A stretch of DNA of 64,000 nucleotides, from positions 1 to 64,000 of the forward strand of contig CAJFCJ010000042.1 in the NCBI GenBank assembly GCA_904063045.1, in the 5' to 3' direction. Source of the DNA: Dimorphilus gyrociliatus. Its lineage: Eukaryota; Annelida; Polychaeta; Dinophilidae. Of this stretch, positions 1-10,954 are shown one piece after another. The first letter of the stretch is position 1. Each line of letters opens with the position of its first letter. The position numbers were made by a program, and so were the translations under genes. The notes under the pieces were generated by a model, which ran no database searches, was not told where the DNA came from, and worked only from the letters and a program-made list of their open reading frames with translations.

Positions 1-224
1 GCCTTTTTATGAAGTTGACTTTATATATATACAGTACCAATAACTGTACTTTGTATAATCATTAAGATTTTTTTCTTTAACATTAATTAGATTTTCCTAT
101 AGTATGACATGACGATTGTAACTTTGTAATCAATATATTCGACAAGTTAAATCTTGAACAAAAAATTTTTTTATTATTATAGAGTATAAAGGGGTCTGTA
201 AAAAAGGGTTATTGGTACAGTATA

Positions 225-453
225 CAGTATAGGCAAAAAGTCCCCAGCCACCTTGTAAAATTTTTAGTTTAGATGTTGAGATATACTGAATAACTACTTT
301 TAATTGGTAATAATAATTATTAATATTTAGAAACTAATATTCTTTACAAAAAATTATCAAAAAATTGTTTTTCATTTGTAAAATCCAGTTTTAGTAATTA
401 TACCTTGAAAAAAGGGGGTAGGTAAAAATAAGTCACTATCTATTTAATCAAAA
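225..453 (+). repeat. Left terminal inverted repeat of the Tc1-like element
   Basis: It matches the reverse complement of 1890-2118 almost throughout, including a shared CTGGGGACTTTTTGCC block and a long AT-rich tail. The length is far above the 20-60 bp typical of simple Tc1 ends and resembles long-TIR Tc1 subfamilies. Confidence 0.85.
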
Positions 454-649
454 ACTAGGGGGCTAAGCTGCATAAATCAAATAGGAAATATAATTTTGGT
501 AGTAATTAACAAGATCCGTAATTGGTAAATGGTAAGAAGATAGTTTAAAGAAGAATGATCCATTGAAAATATTTTCATCTATTTCGTCCAATGGACTAAA
601 GAAGAATTTGGAAGGATAGCAAATATTTCTGATTTTCCTTTGAAGATCT

Positions 650-961
650 TCACGACATTCTATAAAGATGATGATAGAAATTATCCCAAATCGAGGTCAT
701 GTTTAGAATATAAGATAACAAGTCTACACCTGATATGTACTTTTTGTCAATTGAAGTATAGTGCGAACATATTTCATCAGAACTATCAAAACAATTCAGT
801 TCATTGTTACATACAAGATTCTCGCGTATGCATTGATGATTTTTACATTCTCTGTTACGGTTAGGGTTAGATTTCAGGTGTAAAATAATTACTGATAATT
901 TACCTCTCATCTCGAGCATCTTATAATTGTATCTTTGGGTATTCAAAAAAATGGTGGTCAT
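650..961 (-). pseudogene. LDL-receptor class A exon fragment inside the Tc1-like element
   Basis: Read on the minus strand, residues about 37-66 of this open stretch hold the LDLa pattern: spaced cysteines, then CNNELNCFDSSDEIC with the acidic Ca-binding SDE box. The motif and the spacing after it resemble the third LDLa exon of the receptor gene at 18.7-22.1 kb. No start or partner exon is visible nearby. It sits between the left TIR and the transposase start, so it was probably carried in by, or inserted into, the transposon. The LDLa assignment is good; function is unlikely. Confidence 0.5.
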
Positions 962-1789
962 TGATAAAGGAATTCGTCATTTGGTAGTTGAAAAACACCA
1001 AGAGGGGCTATCATTGAATAAAATTGCCAAAATGTTATAAATTTCAAGGTTCAGTGCCCAAAATATCTGGAAAAAGTTTCAATTGGATGATCAAATATTG
1101 GATACAACAGAAAACATCCCCAAATGCATGGTTTAACCCTAACCCTAACCTAGCCCTTGTCTATCTCTAACCTTTTTGATTACAACTAACCCTTAGATGA
1201 AACCCCCAAACTACAAATCAAAAGCTACTTTACTCCTGCTAACCATTTTTCAATCCAAAATCTTGCTTTCAAAAATCTCACTTGGGGATGTTTTCTGTCG
1301 GCCCCACAAATATTATGCCTTATATCTAGCAGAAATCTTTTCTGAGGAGCAAAAGAAATTTTGTCAGCCTCTAAATTAGCATCAGTAATATCCCTATCTA
1401 CTTGCAAGAATGTTTTAACGAAACAAAACTTGAGAGGCTATGTTGCAGCAAAAAAACCCCTATTTAAAAAAAGGCATTTAATAAATAGGAGAAAGTTTTG
1501 TAAAAGACTTCTCTCTTGGAACACAGAGCAAATTAATTCAATAGTGTTTTCAGATGACACAAGGATAGATTTATATCCAAAACACAGGCAGTTTGTCAGA
1601 AGGCATCCAACAGATAGATTTCAAGCAAAATATGCCATAAAAATGTTTAAAGAGGCAAATGGTTCCCTAAATGTATGGGGTTTTATTAAAAGTGATATTC
1701 CAACTGAATATGTTGAAAAATTGTTTAATAGTTTTAGAAAGAAGCTACAGCTGTGTCTTTTCAATAAGTGTGGTCATACCAAGTATTAA
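951..1789 (+). pseudogene. Degenerate Tc1-type transposase
   Basis: The N-terminal part (from about 951) reads as a paired-like helix-turn-helix with the IAKML motif, then hits a stop in frame. The 3' part (1361-1789) carries a typical Tc1 stretch: IVFSDDTRIDLYP around the first catalytic Asp and GSLNVWGFI further on. The second Asp block (DNAxxH) and the Glu block are missing. A 200-bp foreign repeat (about 1100-1305) interrupts the gene between the two parts. Not functional. Confidence 0.75.
1100..1305 (+). repeat. Small inverted-ended repeat with telomere-like (CCCTAA)n core, copy 1
   Basis: It starts near ACAGAAAACATCCCCAAA and ends CTTGGGGATGTTTTCTGTCG, an imperfect inverted pair, and contains AACCCTAACCCTAACC. 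Similar copies lie at 7249-7439, 29275-29445, 43387-43595 and 55005-55190. It has no coding capacity. This copy is inserted in the Tc1 transposase remnant, so the repeat is mobile or was once mobile. Confidence 0.75.
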
Positions 1790-1889
1790 AAAGGTTTAAA
1801 AGTATTATTACTATATTTTCATAAAATATTATAATAATTCATATATATAAATTGTAAAAGAGTGTCCTAAGGTAGATTTAATGTAAAAT

Positions 1890-2118
1890 ATTTAATTAAA
1901 TAGATGGTGACTCATTTTTAACTAACCCCTTTTTTTGAGGTATAATTGCTAAAACTGGATTTTATAAAAGAAAAACAATTTTTTGATAATTTTTTGTAAA
2001 GGATATTAGTTTCTACATATTAATAATTATTATTACCAATTCAAAGTAGTTATTTAGTACATCTTAATATCAAAACTAAAAATTTTACAAGGTGGCTGGG
2101 GACTTTTTGCCTATACTG
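1890..2118 (-). repeat. Right terminal inverted repeat of the Tc1-like element
   Basis: Reverse complement of 225-453 with scattered substitutions. It is followed directly by TA at 2119-2120, which pairs with the TA at 223-224 as the target duplication. Confidence 0.85.
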
Positions 2119-2805
2119 TATATTATATTCCATTCAACTACTGAATAGTTGTTCTGTGCGAAATATGAAATTCTTTTAATTAAATAAAACTACAATCAAA
2201 ATATCTTTTTAAAAAATTTTCTCATCTTTATTTTTTTTTATTTTTCATTTCTCCATTATCAATGGTCACATGACTCGATGCAGGAGTAGGAGCAATCTTT
2301 CTAGAGTTGTTGAAAAATTAATGCTTTGATTACTTTCAGAGTATAGCATAAAGGCCTGGACTGAAGATTAGGTCAGTTATCAAACGCTGTTTTTGAATAT
2401 TATAAATTCAATATTTATTATTATATGATAATAGAAAATTTAGACAAGATCCCTACTCTCCTACGTAATATCACTCTTTAGATGATTGATATCAATTTCG
2501 TGAAATATTGAGTAAAATTCTATAAATATTTTGGTTAAAAGGCTGCGTTAGCTCCTAAAAATGGTGAAAAATGCTAAATTATTAGATAATTCAATTGTTT
2601 AAAGGTAATAATTGAATAATGAATTAAATAGTTTTAGAGTAATTACTGTCATTATTGAAAAGTTTATAGATGCATTTAAATTAATTAAAAGTTTAAATTA
2701 ATCAATACAAACATATGAAAGATGAATGTAGAACCTTCAAATATGTCAATCATATTTATTTAAATTCTACGAAGGTCACAGTGCTCTGAATTTTAGTTGG
2801 AGAGA
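2119..2805. other. AT-rich stretch without a recognised gene
   Basis: No long open frame, repeat end or RNA fold was recognised between the Tc1-like element and the signal-peptide exon at 2806. Confidence 0.4.
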
Positions 2806-4559
2806 ATGTTGGCAGCACCGATAGCATTTTGTTACATAATCCTTTATAAATTTAATACATCAACTGCAAATGGAGTAGTATCAAAAGGTAGTGGTGAGAG
2901 AAACGTATGGTTATTCAGTTAAAATCAAATTCTATTTATTAATTAATTGATTATAGATGGAAAACTTATAAATATTGCAAATAAAAAACACTCGGCCAAG
3001 TGTACAGTATCTTCTATCTTGACTACTGGGGTCAATACAAAGTTTTATCTGTTCAAACGCTTTAAAACCAAGATGGCAAAGCGAACTTGAATGGATTTCG
3101 TCTTGTACTTCTCAATCATGTATTCACCAGTAGATAAAACTTACCTTTAAAAAGCAATACGATATTATTGATATATGCTTACATCAGAGAAACAACGACA
3201 ATGTCAGAAAGATTTCGGGATTGAATATTACATTTGAAAAAAACAAGGAAAGAGTTCATTTGAATTTATATGAGACATGTCTCCTACTTAGAAAAAATAC
3301 TGGATTGGCAACTTCCTCTGTAACTTTAAAGCCAAATACAGCTGGCGATGGACAAAGAAAAATCGGATTTCAGTCAATTCTTATATTTGCGTATGACGGT
3401 ACAGAAAATAGTAAAATCAAAGCAGTTTGTTTCAAATGATTATACTTTACAGATGAGGTCACGGATGATACACTGTATACAAATGTAGCTTTGGAGCGTT
3501 TAGGAAAGCGTCTCTTGGTGAATGTGTGAATGCAATCAATCCAAGTGTTAACAGTCATTGTCAAATCGAGTGTTTAGAAATTGATCAATTGGCAAAAAAT
3601 TATCAATATTCTTTACCTGAATGCAATGGACAAATTATAAAAATTACATTTACATTTCCTAATAAACTAGATTTTTTTTGCCTTACAAATGAGTAATCTA
3701 CATCGCTTTGTTTCTTTATATTGATAATTAATACCATTTTGTCCTACTAGCTACGAAAAGAGCGCAGTTAAAGCTAAGGCAGTAAAATGGAATGAACTTG
3801 TTCTATTGGAATTTCAACTTTTTGAGTGTAGCCTCAAGATGTTGATTGTTCTTCTCTAATTTTACGCTTCGTAAATAAAAATGAACAATATTGTTCACAA
3901 AAATTTGACCATTTAAGGGACAACATAGAAGAATCGACCTTTAATGTTCGTGATTCAAAAAGCAAAACGGTTAAATTCAATATTTCGCAATCGTTGGTTG
4001 ATTGGCATAAATGGAATGATTTCTGGCTTGAATTTGCTTTAGAACAAGATAAATTTGGTTTTAGAAAACCAACAGCAAAATCATTATCTTATATTTCACT
4101 TCAAACAGATTTTTACATAAATGTATATAAAATTTTATTCAGAAATCGTTTTGATAATATTGCTAGTTAATGACAAAAGCAAAGTAAATATTAGATTGGA
4201 GAAACTCTGTAACTATTTCTTTTTTGTTTCTTTGTTTCAGATGGTAGAAAGATTACAGTTATAGAGATGAAAGATTACCAGGTTTGTGCACTATACAATT
4301 TTTTCGACGAATTTATACATGGCTGTATCGTTCTCAGTCAAAAATATCATTTTTCGAAATTGAATTACAGCATGATGACCTATTTATGATACGTCTTAGT
4401 AATCCAAAGATATCTTTTAACAAGGACTTTGTGCTTGATGGAGATATCATAAGTAATTCATATTCTCTAGACAAAGGAGATTTTGTGGAATTTAAACAAT
4501 ATTGCGTATCGAATTCTCAATATGAAATGATAAAAATAATAACTTTATTTGTCGAGTAG
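2806..4559 (+). pseudogene. Decayed secreted multi-exon gene with F5/8C-like (discoidin/fucolectin-type) domains
   Basis: A first exon at 2806-2887 encodes a hydrophobic leader and ends in phase 1 at a GT. Later blocks contain F5/8C-like features such as WQSELEWIS, the YDIIDICLHQR strand and a Cys-rich second module. Plausible short introns lie near 2888-2955, 3412-3451, 3691-3751 and before 4242, mostly phase 1 as in the gene at 8321-10339. Reading through needs several repairs: a frameshift near 3055, a TAG near 3130, and frameshifts near 3505, 3850 and 4350. I call it a pseudogene, probably a paralogue of the 8.3-kb gene. Indel errors in the assembly are an alternative, but the 8.3-kb gene shows none. 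Confidence 0.55.
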
Positions 4560-4800
4560 GCGATAAATTTGAAGAAACTGTTATCTTGGACCTAATATTT
4601 AAGAGATTTCGGAATTTTAATGATAAATTATCATGTGACCTACACACTTCACATTTATTCCAGAGTAAAGGTACACCATACTGAAAAAAAAATTGAGTGA
4701 TTTTAACGAAAAAAACGAGAGTGGATGCAATGCTCTTCTGTTGAGAAGTTCTTTATGCTATTTATCAATTGTTTTTGTCTGTTAAGTACATTAAAATCTC

Positions 4801-6612
4801 TTACAATAAACAGTCTTTTAACAAGTGAAATTCGTTCAAAAGCTTATCTAAGCGATTAATTTGCTCTTTAGAGAGTGAACAATGAGAAAAGTTTACTCTA
4901 AATAGAGTATCTGAGGAGCCTTTTAACCCATTACAAAAAGTTTCAAATCCTTGACCGAAATTACTTGAATAACTTAAGTTTATCTCTTCTAAGGATATCA
5001 TTTCTTTTAATAGGTTACCTAGGCATTTATAGTCCTGGCCCGAAAAGGCAGATTTAGTAAAAAAAATTTTCGTTAATGAAGTCCAACAAGATTTTAGTCC
5101 ATTGCATATATTTTGAAAGATTTCCTCGTCATATTCACAATTCTCCAAGTAGATTTCCCTCAAAGAGCAACAATTGCTCAATAGTTTTTCTAAGGCCCTC
5201 CCTATATTACAATCGAATGATACTTTACTGAATCTAATTTTCAAAAGGGAATTCGAAGAGGTTTTTAAACCATTGCAAATTTTTTCAAAACCTTCTGCAG
5301 AATCACTGGAAGAAGATAAGTCAAATTCTTGCAATAAATTACAATCTAATAGTAAACTTTGCAAGCATACAATGTCGTTTTGAGTGAAGAAACATCCAGA
5401 AAGGGTAATTGATAAGAGAGAATCGGATGAAGATTTCATACTAGTAAATATTTTACCAGCTCTTTCATTGAAAAAGAATCTTAAAGAGAATGTTTGTAAT
5501 GTACTGCAATCGTCTAGCAATATACTCAGTGAATTAATGTTGTGAGAATTTAAAGAGCAGCCAGATAGAGATAGTGTCAAAAGGGATTTCGAAGAAGACT
5601 TTAAACCGTTCAATATCATTAAAAACTCCCCGAAATACTCCTCGTTAGAGCCAATATAAAATTCTTGTAGGCAATTACAGTCTTTCAACAAATCACCGAG
5701 CGAATCGCATTCTTCAGGAGAAAAAATACATCCGTACAGGTCAATCTTCAAAAGCGATTTGGCACATATTTTTAGGCTGTTAAAAATTTGCGTAACCTCT
5801 CTTACACTAGGGCCATCTGAACTTAAATTTATTTCCTGGATTGATTTGCAGTTTATTAACAATTCCCCTAATGAAATGCAGTCATCCCGACTTAGACAGC
5901 AATTTGAAAGGTTGATTTTTAAAAGAGAATTCTTTGAGGATGGAATCAGTGCATCAAACACAGTTTTAAATCTTTCACCATTGAACAAACAGAAACTTAG
6001 ATCAATTTCTTGCAGTGAAACGCAGCAGCGTAGTAAATCACTTAGGCAGTTAACTTCATTCTCAAAAAGATAACATTGAGAGATGTTAATTTTTAGCAGA
6101 GAATTTGATGATACTTTTAATCCTTGACACAATCTTTCAAATCTTTTTTCATGAGAAAGTTGAGTATTCTTAAAGCTGTTTGTACAATTTACTGATTTTA
6201 GCTGTTTAATATTTGATAATAAATTCTCCAAATTCTTTAAATCATCACTTCCAAGTTGGCAATTAATCAATTCTAAATTTTCAATAAGATGAAAGAAGGT
6301 TAAATCCTTTATTGAATTGAAATCAATTAACGATAAAGACTTAATAGGATGATCTTTTAAGAAATGTAATGAATATATATCCTTGTATTTACGTTTATGT
6401 AATGTAGCTTTCGTTAATTGTAGAATATCAGATGTAAACAATTCCAATTCATTAGAAAATATCATATATTTATCTATATTTGCAAATTCAAAAATTTCAT
6501 CGCCAATTCTTGATGGTACAATAAATCTCTCATTCTTACAAATTTTACTAATAATATTTAAATAATTTCTTATAGCTTTCAATGAAAGATACTTCAAAGT
6601 GTAAATAAACAT
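4801..6612 (-). CDS. Large leucine-rich repeat protein, single exon
   Basis: An uninterrupted 603-codon frame with ATG at 6610-6612. Residues about 1-90 form a helical N-terminal region with no clear domain. From about residue 90 to the end the chain is made of ribonuclease-inhibitor-type LRRs arranged as 56-58-residue double repeats, each with LLKINLS.C.LS...C..L..LL..C..L.EI.LS and a ...F..GLK.SS.SL block. No signal peptide or membrane segment is apparent, so a cytoplasmic binding or scaffold role is likely; the partner is unknown. The same super-repeat recurs at 25.9-26.4 kb and 60.3-62.0 kb, which defines a local family. It is intron-less, unlike most neighbours. Confidence 0.85.
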   Translation of the reverse strand: MFIYTLKYLSLKAIRNYLNIISKICKNERFIVPSRIGDEIFEFANIDKYMIFSNELELFTSDILQLTKATLHKRKYKDIYSLHFLKDHPIKSLSLIDFNSIKDLTFFHLIENLELINCQLGSDDLKNLENLLSNIKQLKSVNCTNSFKNTQLSHEKRFERLCQGLKVSSNSLLKINISQCYLFENEVNCLSDLLRCCVSLQEIDLSFCLFNGERFKTVFDALIPSSKNSLLKINLSNCCLSRDDCISLGELLINCKSIQEINLSSDGPSVREVTQIFNSLKICAKSLLKIDLYGCIFSPEECDSLGDLLKDCNCLQEFYIGSNEEYFGEFLMILNGLKSSSKSLLTLSLSGCSLNSHNINSLSILLDDCSTLQTFSLRFFFNERAGKIFTSMKSSSDSLLSITLSGCFFTQNDIVCLQSLLLDCNLLQEFDLSSSSDSAEGFEKICNGLKTSSNSLLKIRFSKVSFDCNIGRALEKLLSNCCSLREIYLENCEYDEEIFQNICNGLKSCWTSLTKIFFTKSAFSGQDYKCLGNLLKEMISLEEINLSYSSNFGQGFETFCNGLKGSSDTLFRVNFSHCSLSKEQINRLDKLLNEFHLLKDCLL

Positions 6613-6656
6613 CTTTATAAGTTATGGTGGTTATAAAAATTGGAAATAACCACGGA

Positions 6657-6962
6657 CTATGTAATTTTCTTTTGGAAAATTTTTCGCTCGCCATATGGAG
6701 TAGTGACATGGAAAAGTGTTATATTTTTACTATCAATATTCATAAAAGATGTCATTTGGCTAATTTTATGATTAAGAGAGGTTGTTGAAATATCTTTTGG
6801 AGAAAGAGCTTCAATTGGAACTGTGTAAAATTTCAAAGGTGCTATCCACTGAAATCTATTTCTTGTTATGACAACTTGATATTTAATTGGGGTAGTAGTT
6901 CCATTAGATAAATGTGTGAATGGAGAATCCGTTTCGATGCTATTCTTTAGATTTTCTCTCAA
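6657..6962 (-). CDS. Uncharacterised exon-like open frame upstream of the LRR gene
   Basis: A 100-codon open frame on the minus strand ends 45 nt before the LRR start. It has no ATG at its beginning; a possible acceptor (tttcattttgag) precedes it, so it may be a last exon. The product is hydrophilic with no recognised domain and several possible N-glycosylation sites. It may be an exon of an unmodelled gene or a chance frame. Confidence 0.3.
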   Translation of the reverse strand: MRENLKNSIETDSPFTHLSNGTTTPIKYQVVITRNRFQWIAPLKFYTVPIEALSPKDISTTSLNHKISQMTSFMNIDSKNITLFHVTTPYGERKIFQKKIT

Positions 6963-7248
6963 AATGAAAATAGGAAAAGTATGTTGCTTTTAAACAAATT
7001 AATGTCTATTTGGCACAAACGTTCATCAATAATGGATATCAAGTGTGTAGTATAGCAAAGCTAAGAAATTCCTTATGATTGAGGAATTATTTTTATAATA
7101 AACCAATTATTAATCAATTGTACAACATGATAGAGAATTATTTGTCGAATATATTTTGAAATAAACTTCAAAAAACGATTTTACCAAATATTGATAAAAC
7201 AGAAATCATCAGTAACATCATCTGGTACAAATTAACTCTAAAAATGAC

Positions 7249-7439
7249 AACGACAGAAAACGTCCCCAAAAACATTGTTTAACCCTAACCATTGTCTCTG
7301 CCTAACCTTTTTGATTACCCTAACCCTTAGATGGAACCCCAAACTACAAATCAAAAGCTACTTTACTCCTCCTAACCATTTTTCAATATGAAATGTTGCT
7401 TTCAAAAATCTCACTTGGGGACGTTTTCTGTTTGCCCCT
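7249..7439 (+). repeat. Small inverted-ended repeat with telomere-like core, copy 2
   Basis: It begins CGACAGAAAACGTCCCCAA and ends TTGGGGACGTTTTCTG, and contains TTTAACCCTAACC and CTTAGATGGAACCCC as in the other copies. A separate 3'-end fragment of the family (CTCACTTGGGGACTTTTTCTG) lies at about 7613-7633. Confidence 0.8.
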
Positions 7440-8320
7440 GGCTGATTAGGTGTGGTCTATTCAATACTTAAAGCCATCTTGCCATGAAGCTGTCGAAAAT
7501 TTTCCTATCTTCTTTGAACATTGCATAGGTTTTAAATGTTACCATATAAATCAAATTGTGACTCACTGCCACTATAACTTTTTTTGTAAGATAACTATTT
7601 TGCTTTCAGAGATCTCACTTGGGGACTTTTTCTGTCCTCCCTTTTTAACTTCTATCATTTCTCTCACACACTACTCTGTTGCATTTACTCAGCCGTCTGT
7701 GCGTGTCCCCTAAATTATCCTTTTGTTCCTTTAGTCATATTTCAGGTGAATAATCTTCGTTCTTTATTACCATTAGCACTGATTGTACCTATAGACGGTT
7801 CACTAGCCAAAAAATTTTTCTTAAAATTTGTGTATTTATTATTAACTACCAATAACTCAAGAATGTTTGAACAGTAAAATAATAGTATCGACAGCTTTCA
7901 AATTCTATTATCCAATAGTGTTTCTAATTTTCGGAAACAAGGAAAGATTTTAAGCTTTTTTGTGTTGTTTCATGGAAATTCAAGTATTTTCGATAGAAGT
8001 TCCATGAAAAAATTCATTTCAGTAAAGTAAATATTTAATATGTAATTGTCAAAATCCAAAAAAACGCGAAAGTATGTTGCTTAGTTTTTAAAATTGTGAA
8101 AAAACCCCTTTGATAACCTTGTGAAACAAAGAAAAATATCAAAATTGTAATTGATCTGACAATTTTCTTAATGAGTTTTACAAAATATCGATAAAGACCA
8201 TCCATAATTAAAGAAAAAAACACAATAGCTCAGTGCAAATAACTATTGACATTTTATTAAGAAAACTATTTAAAAATCAGAGTTTGCGAAAAAAGAGATT
8301 CTTATGAAAGAAAAAGTGAA
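7440..8320. other. Intergenic, one repeat fragment, otherwise nothing recognised
   Basis: Apart from the partial repeat end near 7613-7633, no coding signal or structure was recognised. The last part should contain the promoter of the gene starting at 8321. Confidence 0.4.
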
Positions 8321-10339
8321 ATGAATTCCAGCAAATTTCAAATATATATTCTTTGGATATTTTCTCTGCTTTTTCTGCATTGTCAGTGTTTTGTTTCTGA
8401 CGAAGAAAACATTGCAAAATCTAGACCAGTTTATCAAAAACATACACTTAATGATAGTTTCTTGGCTAAATATGCTATTTCTGATGAGCAAAATCCAAAT
8501 TCTCTCTATTCTTTTGATGAAAAATCTCCCGATGGCTGGTTGATAATTGACCTACAAGGTCATTATGATATTCAAGAAATGTGCATATGGAATAGTCAAC
8601 CGTCTGGTAAGTTTAAAAATAGGAAGGAGATTATCAATGTAAAACCATCCAAAAAAAATAGGTAAACTAAGGAATTTTGTGGTTCTTGCTGAAGATTTAA
8701 TGATGGACAATAAAACATTATGTTTTAAAGTTACCGGTCAAGTTAGTCAATATCTTACAGATGAAGCAAGTAGTTACATTTGTAAAATATGCAACTGTCA
8801 GGGACAATTTATAAGATTTCAAAAGAATGAAAATTCTTTCATGTCTATAACAAATATTAAAATAAAGGGAAATTTTTTAAAACATTCAGGTAGAAATCAA
8901 TTTTTTTAAAAACAAATATTTAAATTTTCATAATTTAAAATAAACTGTTTGTATATCTTTTTTAGATGATGCTATTTTTCCTTTAAAAAATACTAATATT
9001 TATTATCAGAATGAATCGAGAAACGACTCGGAATTATTGTTAACTGATACACTTTTTTCAACATTTATCGAAACAGTTGAAGCTTGTTTCACGAATTACG
9101 TAATGATTGATTTGAAGAAGGTCTATGAAATAATTAGGGTGATAATAGATTTGCCAAAAAATGAAGGTTTGAATAATCATATTTGATCATATGATTCATT
9201 TCTGTATTTTTCAGATTCAAAAATGTTTCAAATACAATTTTCTGATTCTAAAATAAAAAGTACAGTTCTTAATAACCAACTGATCAGTGTAAGAGAATAT
9301 ATCACTAATCCTTACAAAAATATCTTTACAACTGAAATAATTCAACTTTCTTCTTATAAACAAACGAGATATTTGCTATTTTTTGGATATCCCGAAAATA
9401 GCAAAAATGCTTCATTAAAAATTTCAAATCTCTACATATACTATAGAAAAAAGTTTGAAAAGGAAAGTCAATTTAGTGAGTTCTATCAATCAATTAATGT
9501 TAGATATATATATATATATAAATATGAAAGCTTTTGCCTAGAATTACAAACCAACAAGATCAAATCAGTTGAGTTAAATAATAAGATTATACCAATAAAA
9601 CTTCAAAATGGTATATTTGGATATAATGAACATAATCTGGATTTAAACAGCAATGATAAATTGAGTGTCTATGCAAAACCAATACTTATGAATTATATCT
9701 GCATGACATGTAAGAAACTATCATTCTACTTCTATATGATATGCTAACAGAAATGGATTTTTCATTGAACAGATGTTGCTCAAGCAAGTGCAGGATTTCA
9801 ATTAAGAATAAAGGCTATTAGCATTGCAAACACTGTTAAATATGATCTTCTCAGGCAGAACACGTGTATTATTTCTACTATTTGTGGGGAAATTGAGTTA
9901 AATTTTTATAAAACTTTCGAGTTTGTTATAATCAAAACATTAATGCTTGTTGAAATTGAATTTTTCTCCAACTTGCTAGAGAGTTATAGTAGGATCATTT
10001 AATAATAAAAATTAACATATTTTATTGATAAATAAAACAGGTCCGCTCAATGAAATTGTTGGAACTTGTGGAACTATTCCAAAGCAGAAAATTCTACTTC
10101 CGAGTTCTCTATTTAGCCGTAAAACTGGCGTTGGTTTAACCGGCTACAATATAAATATGGAAGATATTTTAGTTGTCGCAGGAAAAGATACAGAATCTAT
10201 AAAATGTTCTGATGATGGCGACATCTATTTTAAAGATAACGATAAAATTTATTTCTTTTTTTGCTTGGAAATCATTGAAAGTGTTGAAATTTTTATTTTG
10301 GATCCGAAAATTATTATAACAAACTTCATATTGTTATAA
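8321..10339 (+). CDS. Secreted protein with tandem F5/8C-like (galactose-binding-fold) domains, six exons
   Basis: Exons by hand: 8321-8606, 8662-8889, 8966-9166, 9215-9709, 9773-9982, 10041-10339; all introns are GT/AG, 48-76 nt and phase 1. The total is 1719 nt, 572 residues, with no internal stop. Residues 1-24 are a signal peptide. Residues about 28-95 match an F5/8C or fucolectin-like half (NDSFLAKYA, GWLIIDLQG, IQEMCIWNSQPSG), followed by a Cys-rich half (residues 96-171), then a second similar unit and divergent beta-rich tail regions. Related domains bind carbohydrate or lipid outside the cell; a lectin or cell-surface recognition role is inferred. Phase 1-1 exons fit domain shuffling. 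An AATAAA overlaps the stop at 10339-10344. Confidence 0.75.
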
Positions 10340-10344
10340 ATAAA
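10339..10344 (+). terminator. Possible polyadenylation signal
   Basis: AATAAA overlaps the last base of the stop codon of the F5/8C-like gene. A very short 3' UTR would follow; other A-rich sites further on could serve instead. Confidence 0.35.
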
Positions 10345-10954
10345 CAAATTGGGACTATTTAATGTTGACCCTAAAGTAGATTCAATTCTCTAATACAAAT
10401 TATATTTATCTATGTATTATTTTCTTAATTTCACCAATTCCTATTGTGTTGTCATGGCAACAGTATCTTTAATACAAAGAGAAGAAGAATGACGAAGAAT
10501 GAGGCAATTAAGTAATCAATGTTAATAGCTTCACAAACCACTTTTGCTAAGATAAATTGAAGTTTTAAACAAAGAAACGGTTAATGAAAACTTAGTAAAA
10601 CAATTTATAACTATATTTGAATTGTGATATTTTAAGTAATTTACTACTTGATATGATGAATTAATATTCCTCAAATGGTTCTATACATTTGTTTAATTAT
10701 TAATTGTCTTAAAATTATCTTACAGAACATTTGCCTTCCTTACTGGTAAACAACTCAGTAAAATCTATAATACAGTTCTGGACAAAAATACCTGTATATT
10801 TTTTTTCTTAAATAGAAATATATTGTTTACAATTAAATTATATAATTTAAAAAGCACTTTAAACATCTATATAAATGTAGTTGATGAATGACTAGCGGGC
10901 GTAGGTTATAGCTATTTCCACCGACTAATACAACGCGTTAGAGTTTAAGGTATA
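10345..10954. other. Intergenic, nothing recognised
   Basis: AT-rich sequence between the F5/8C-like gene and the left end of the Tc1 element, with no supported feature. Confidence 0.4.

Larger units (their letters stand above)
225..2118 (+). mobile_element. Tc1/mariner-like element with about 230-bp terminal inverted repeats, inactive
   Basis: Both ends begin CAGTATAGGCAAAAAGTCCC on opposite strands (225 onward; 2118 backward) and are flanked by TA (223-224, 2119-2120), the target dinucleotide of the Tc1/mariner superfamily. The inverted match runs about 229 bp (225-453 against 1890-2118) with scattered mismatches. Inside are a broken transposase, an LDLa-like exon fragment on the other strand and a small TTAGGG-bearing repeat. 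The ends are seen directly; the family assignment rests on TA flanks, CAGT ends and transposase motifs. Confidence 0.85.
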
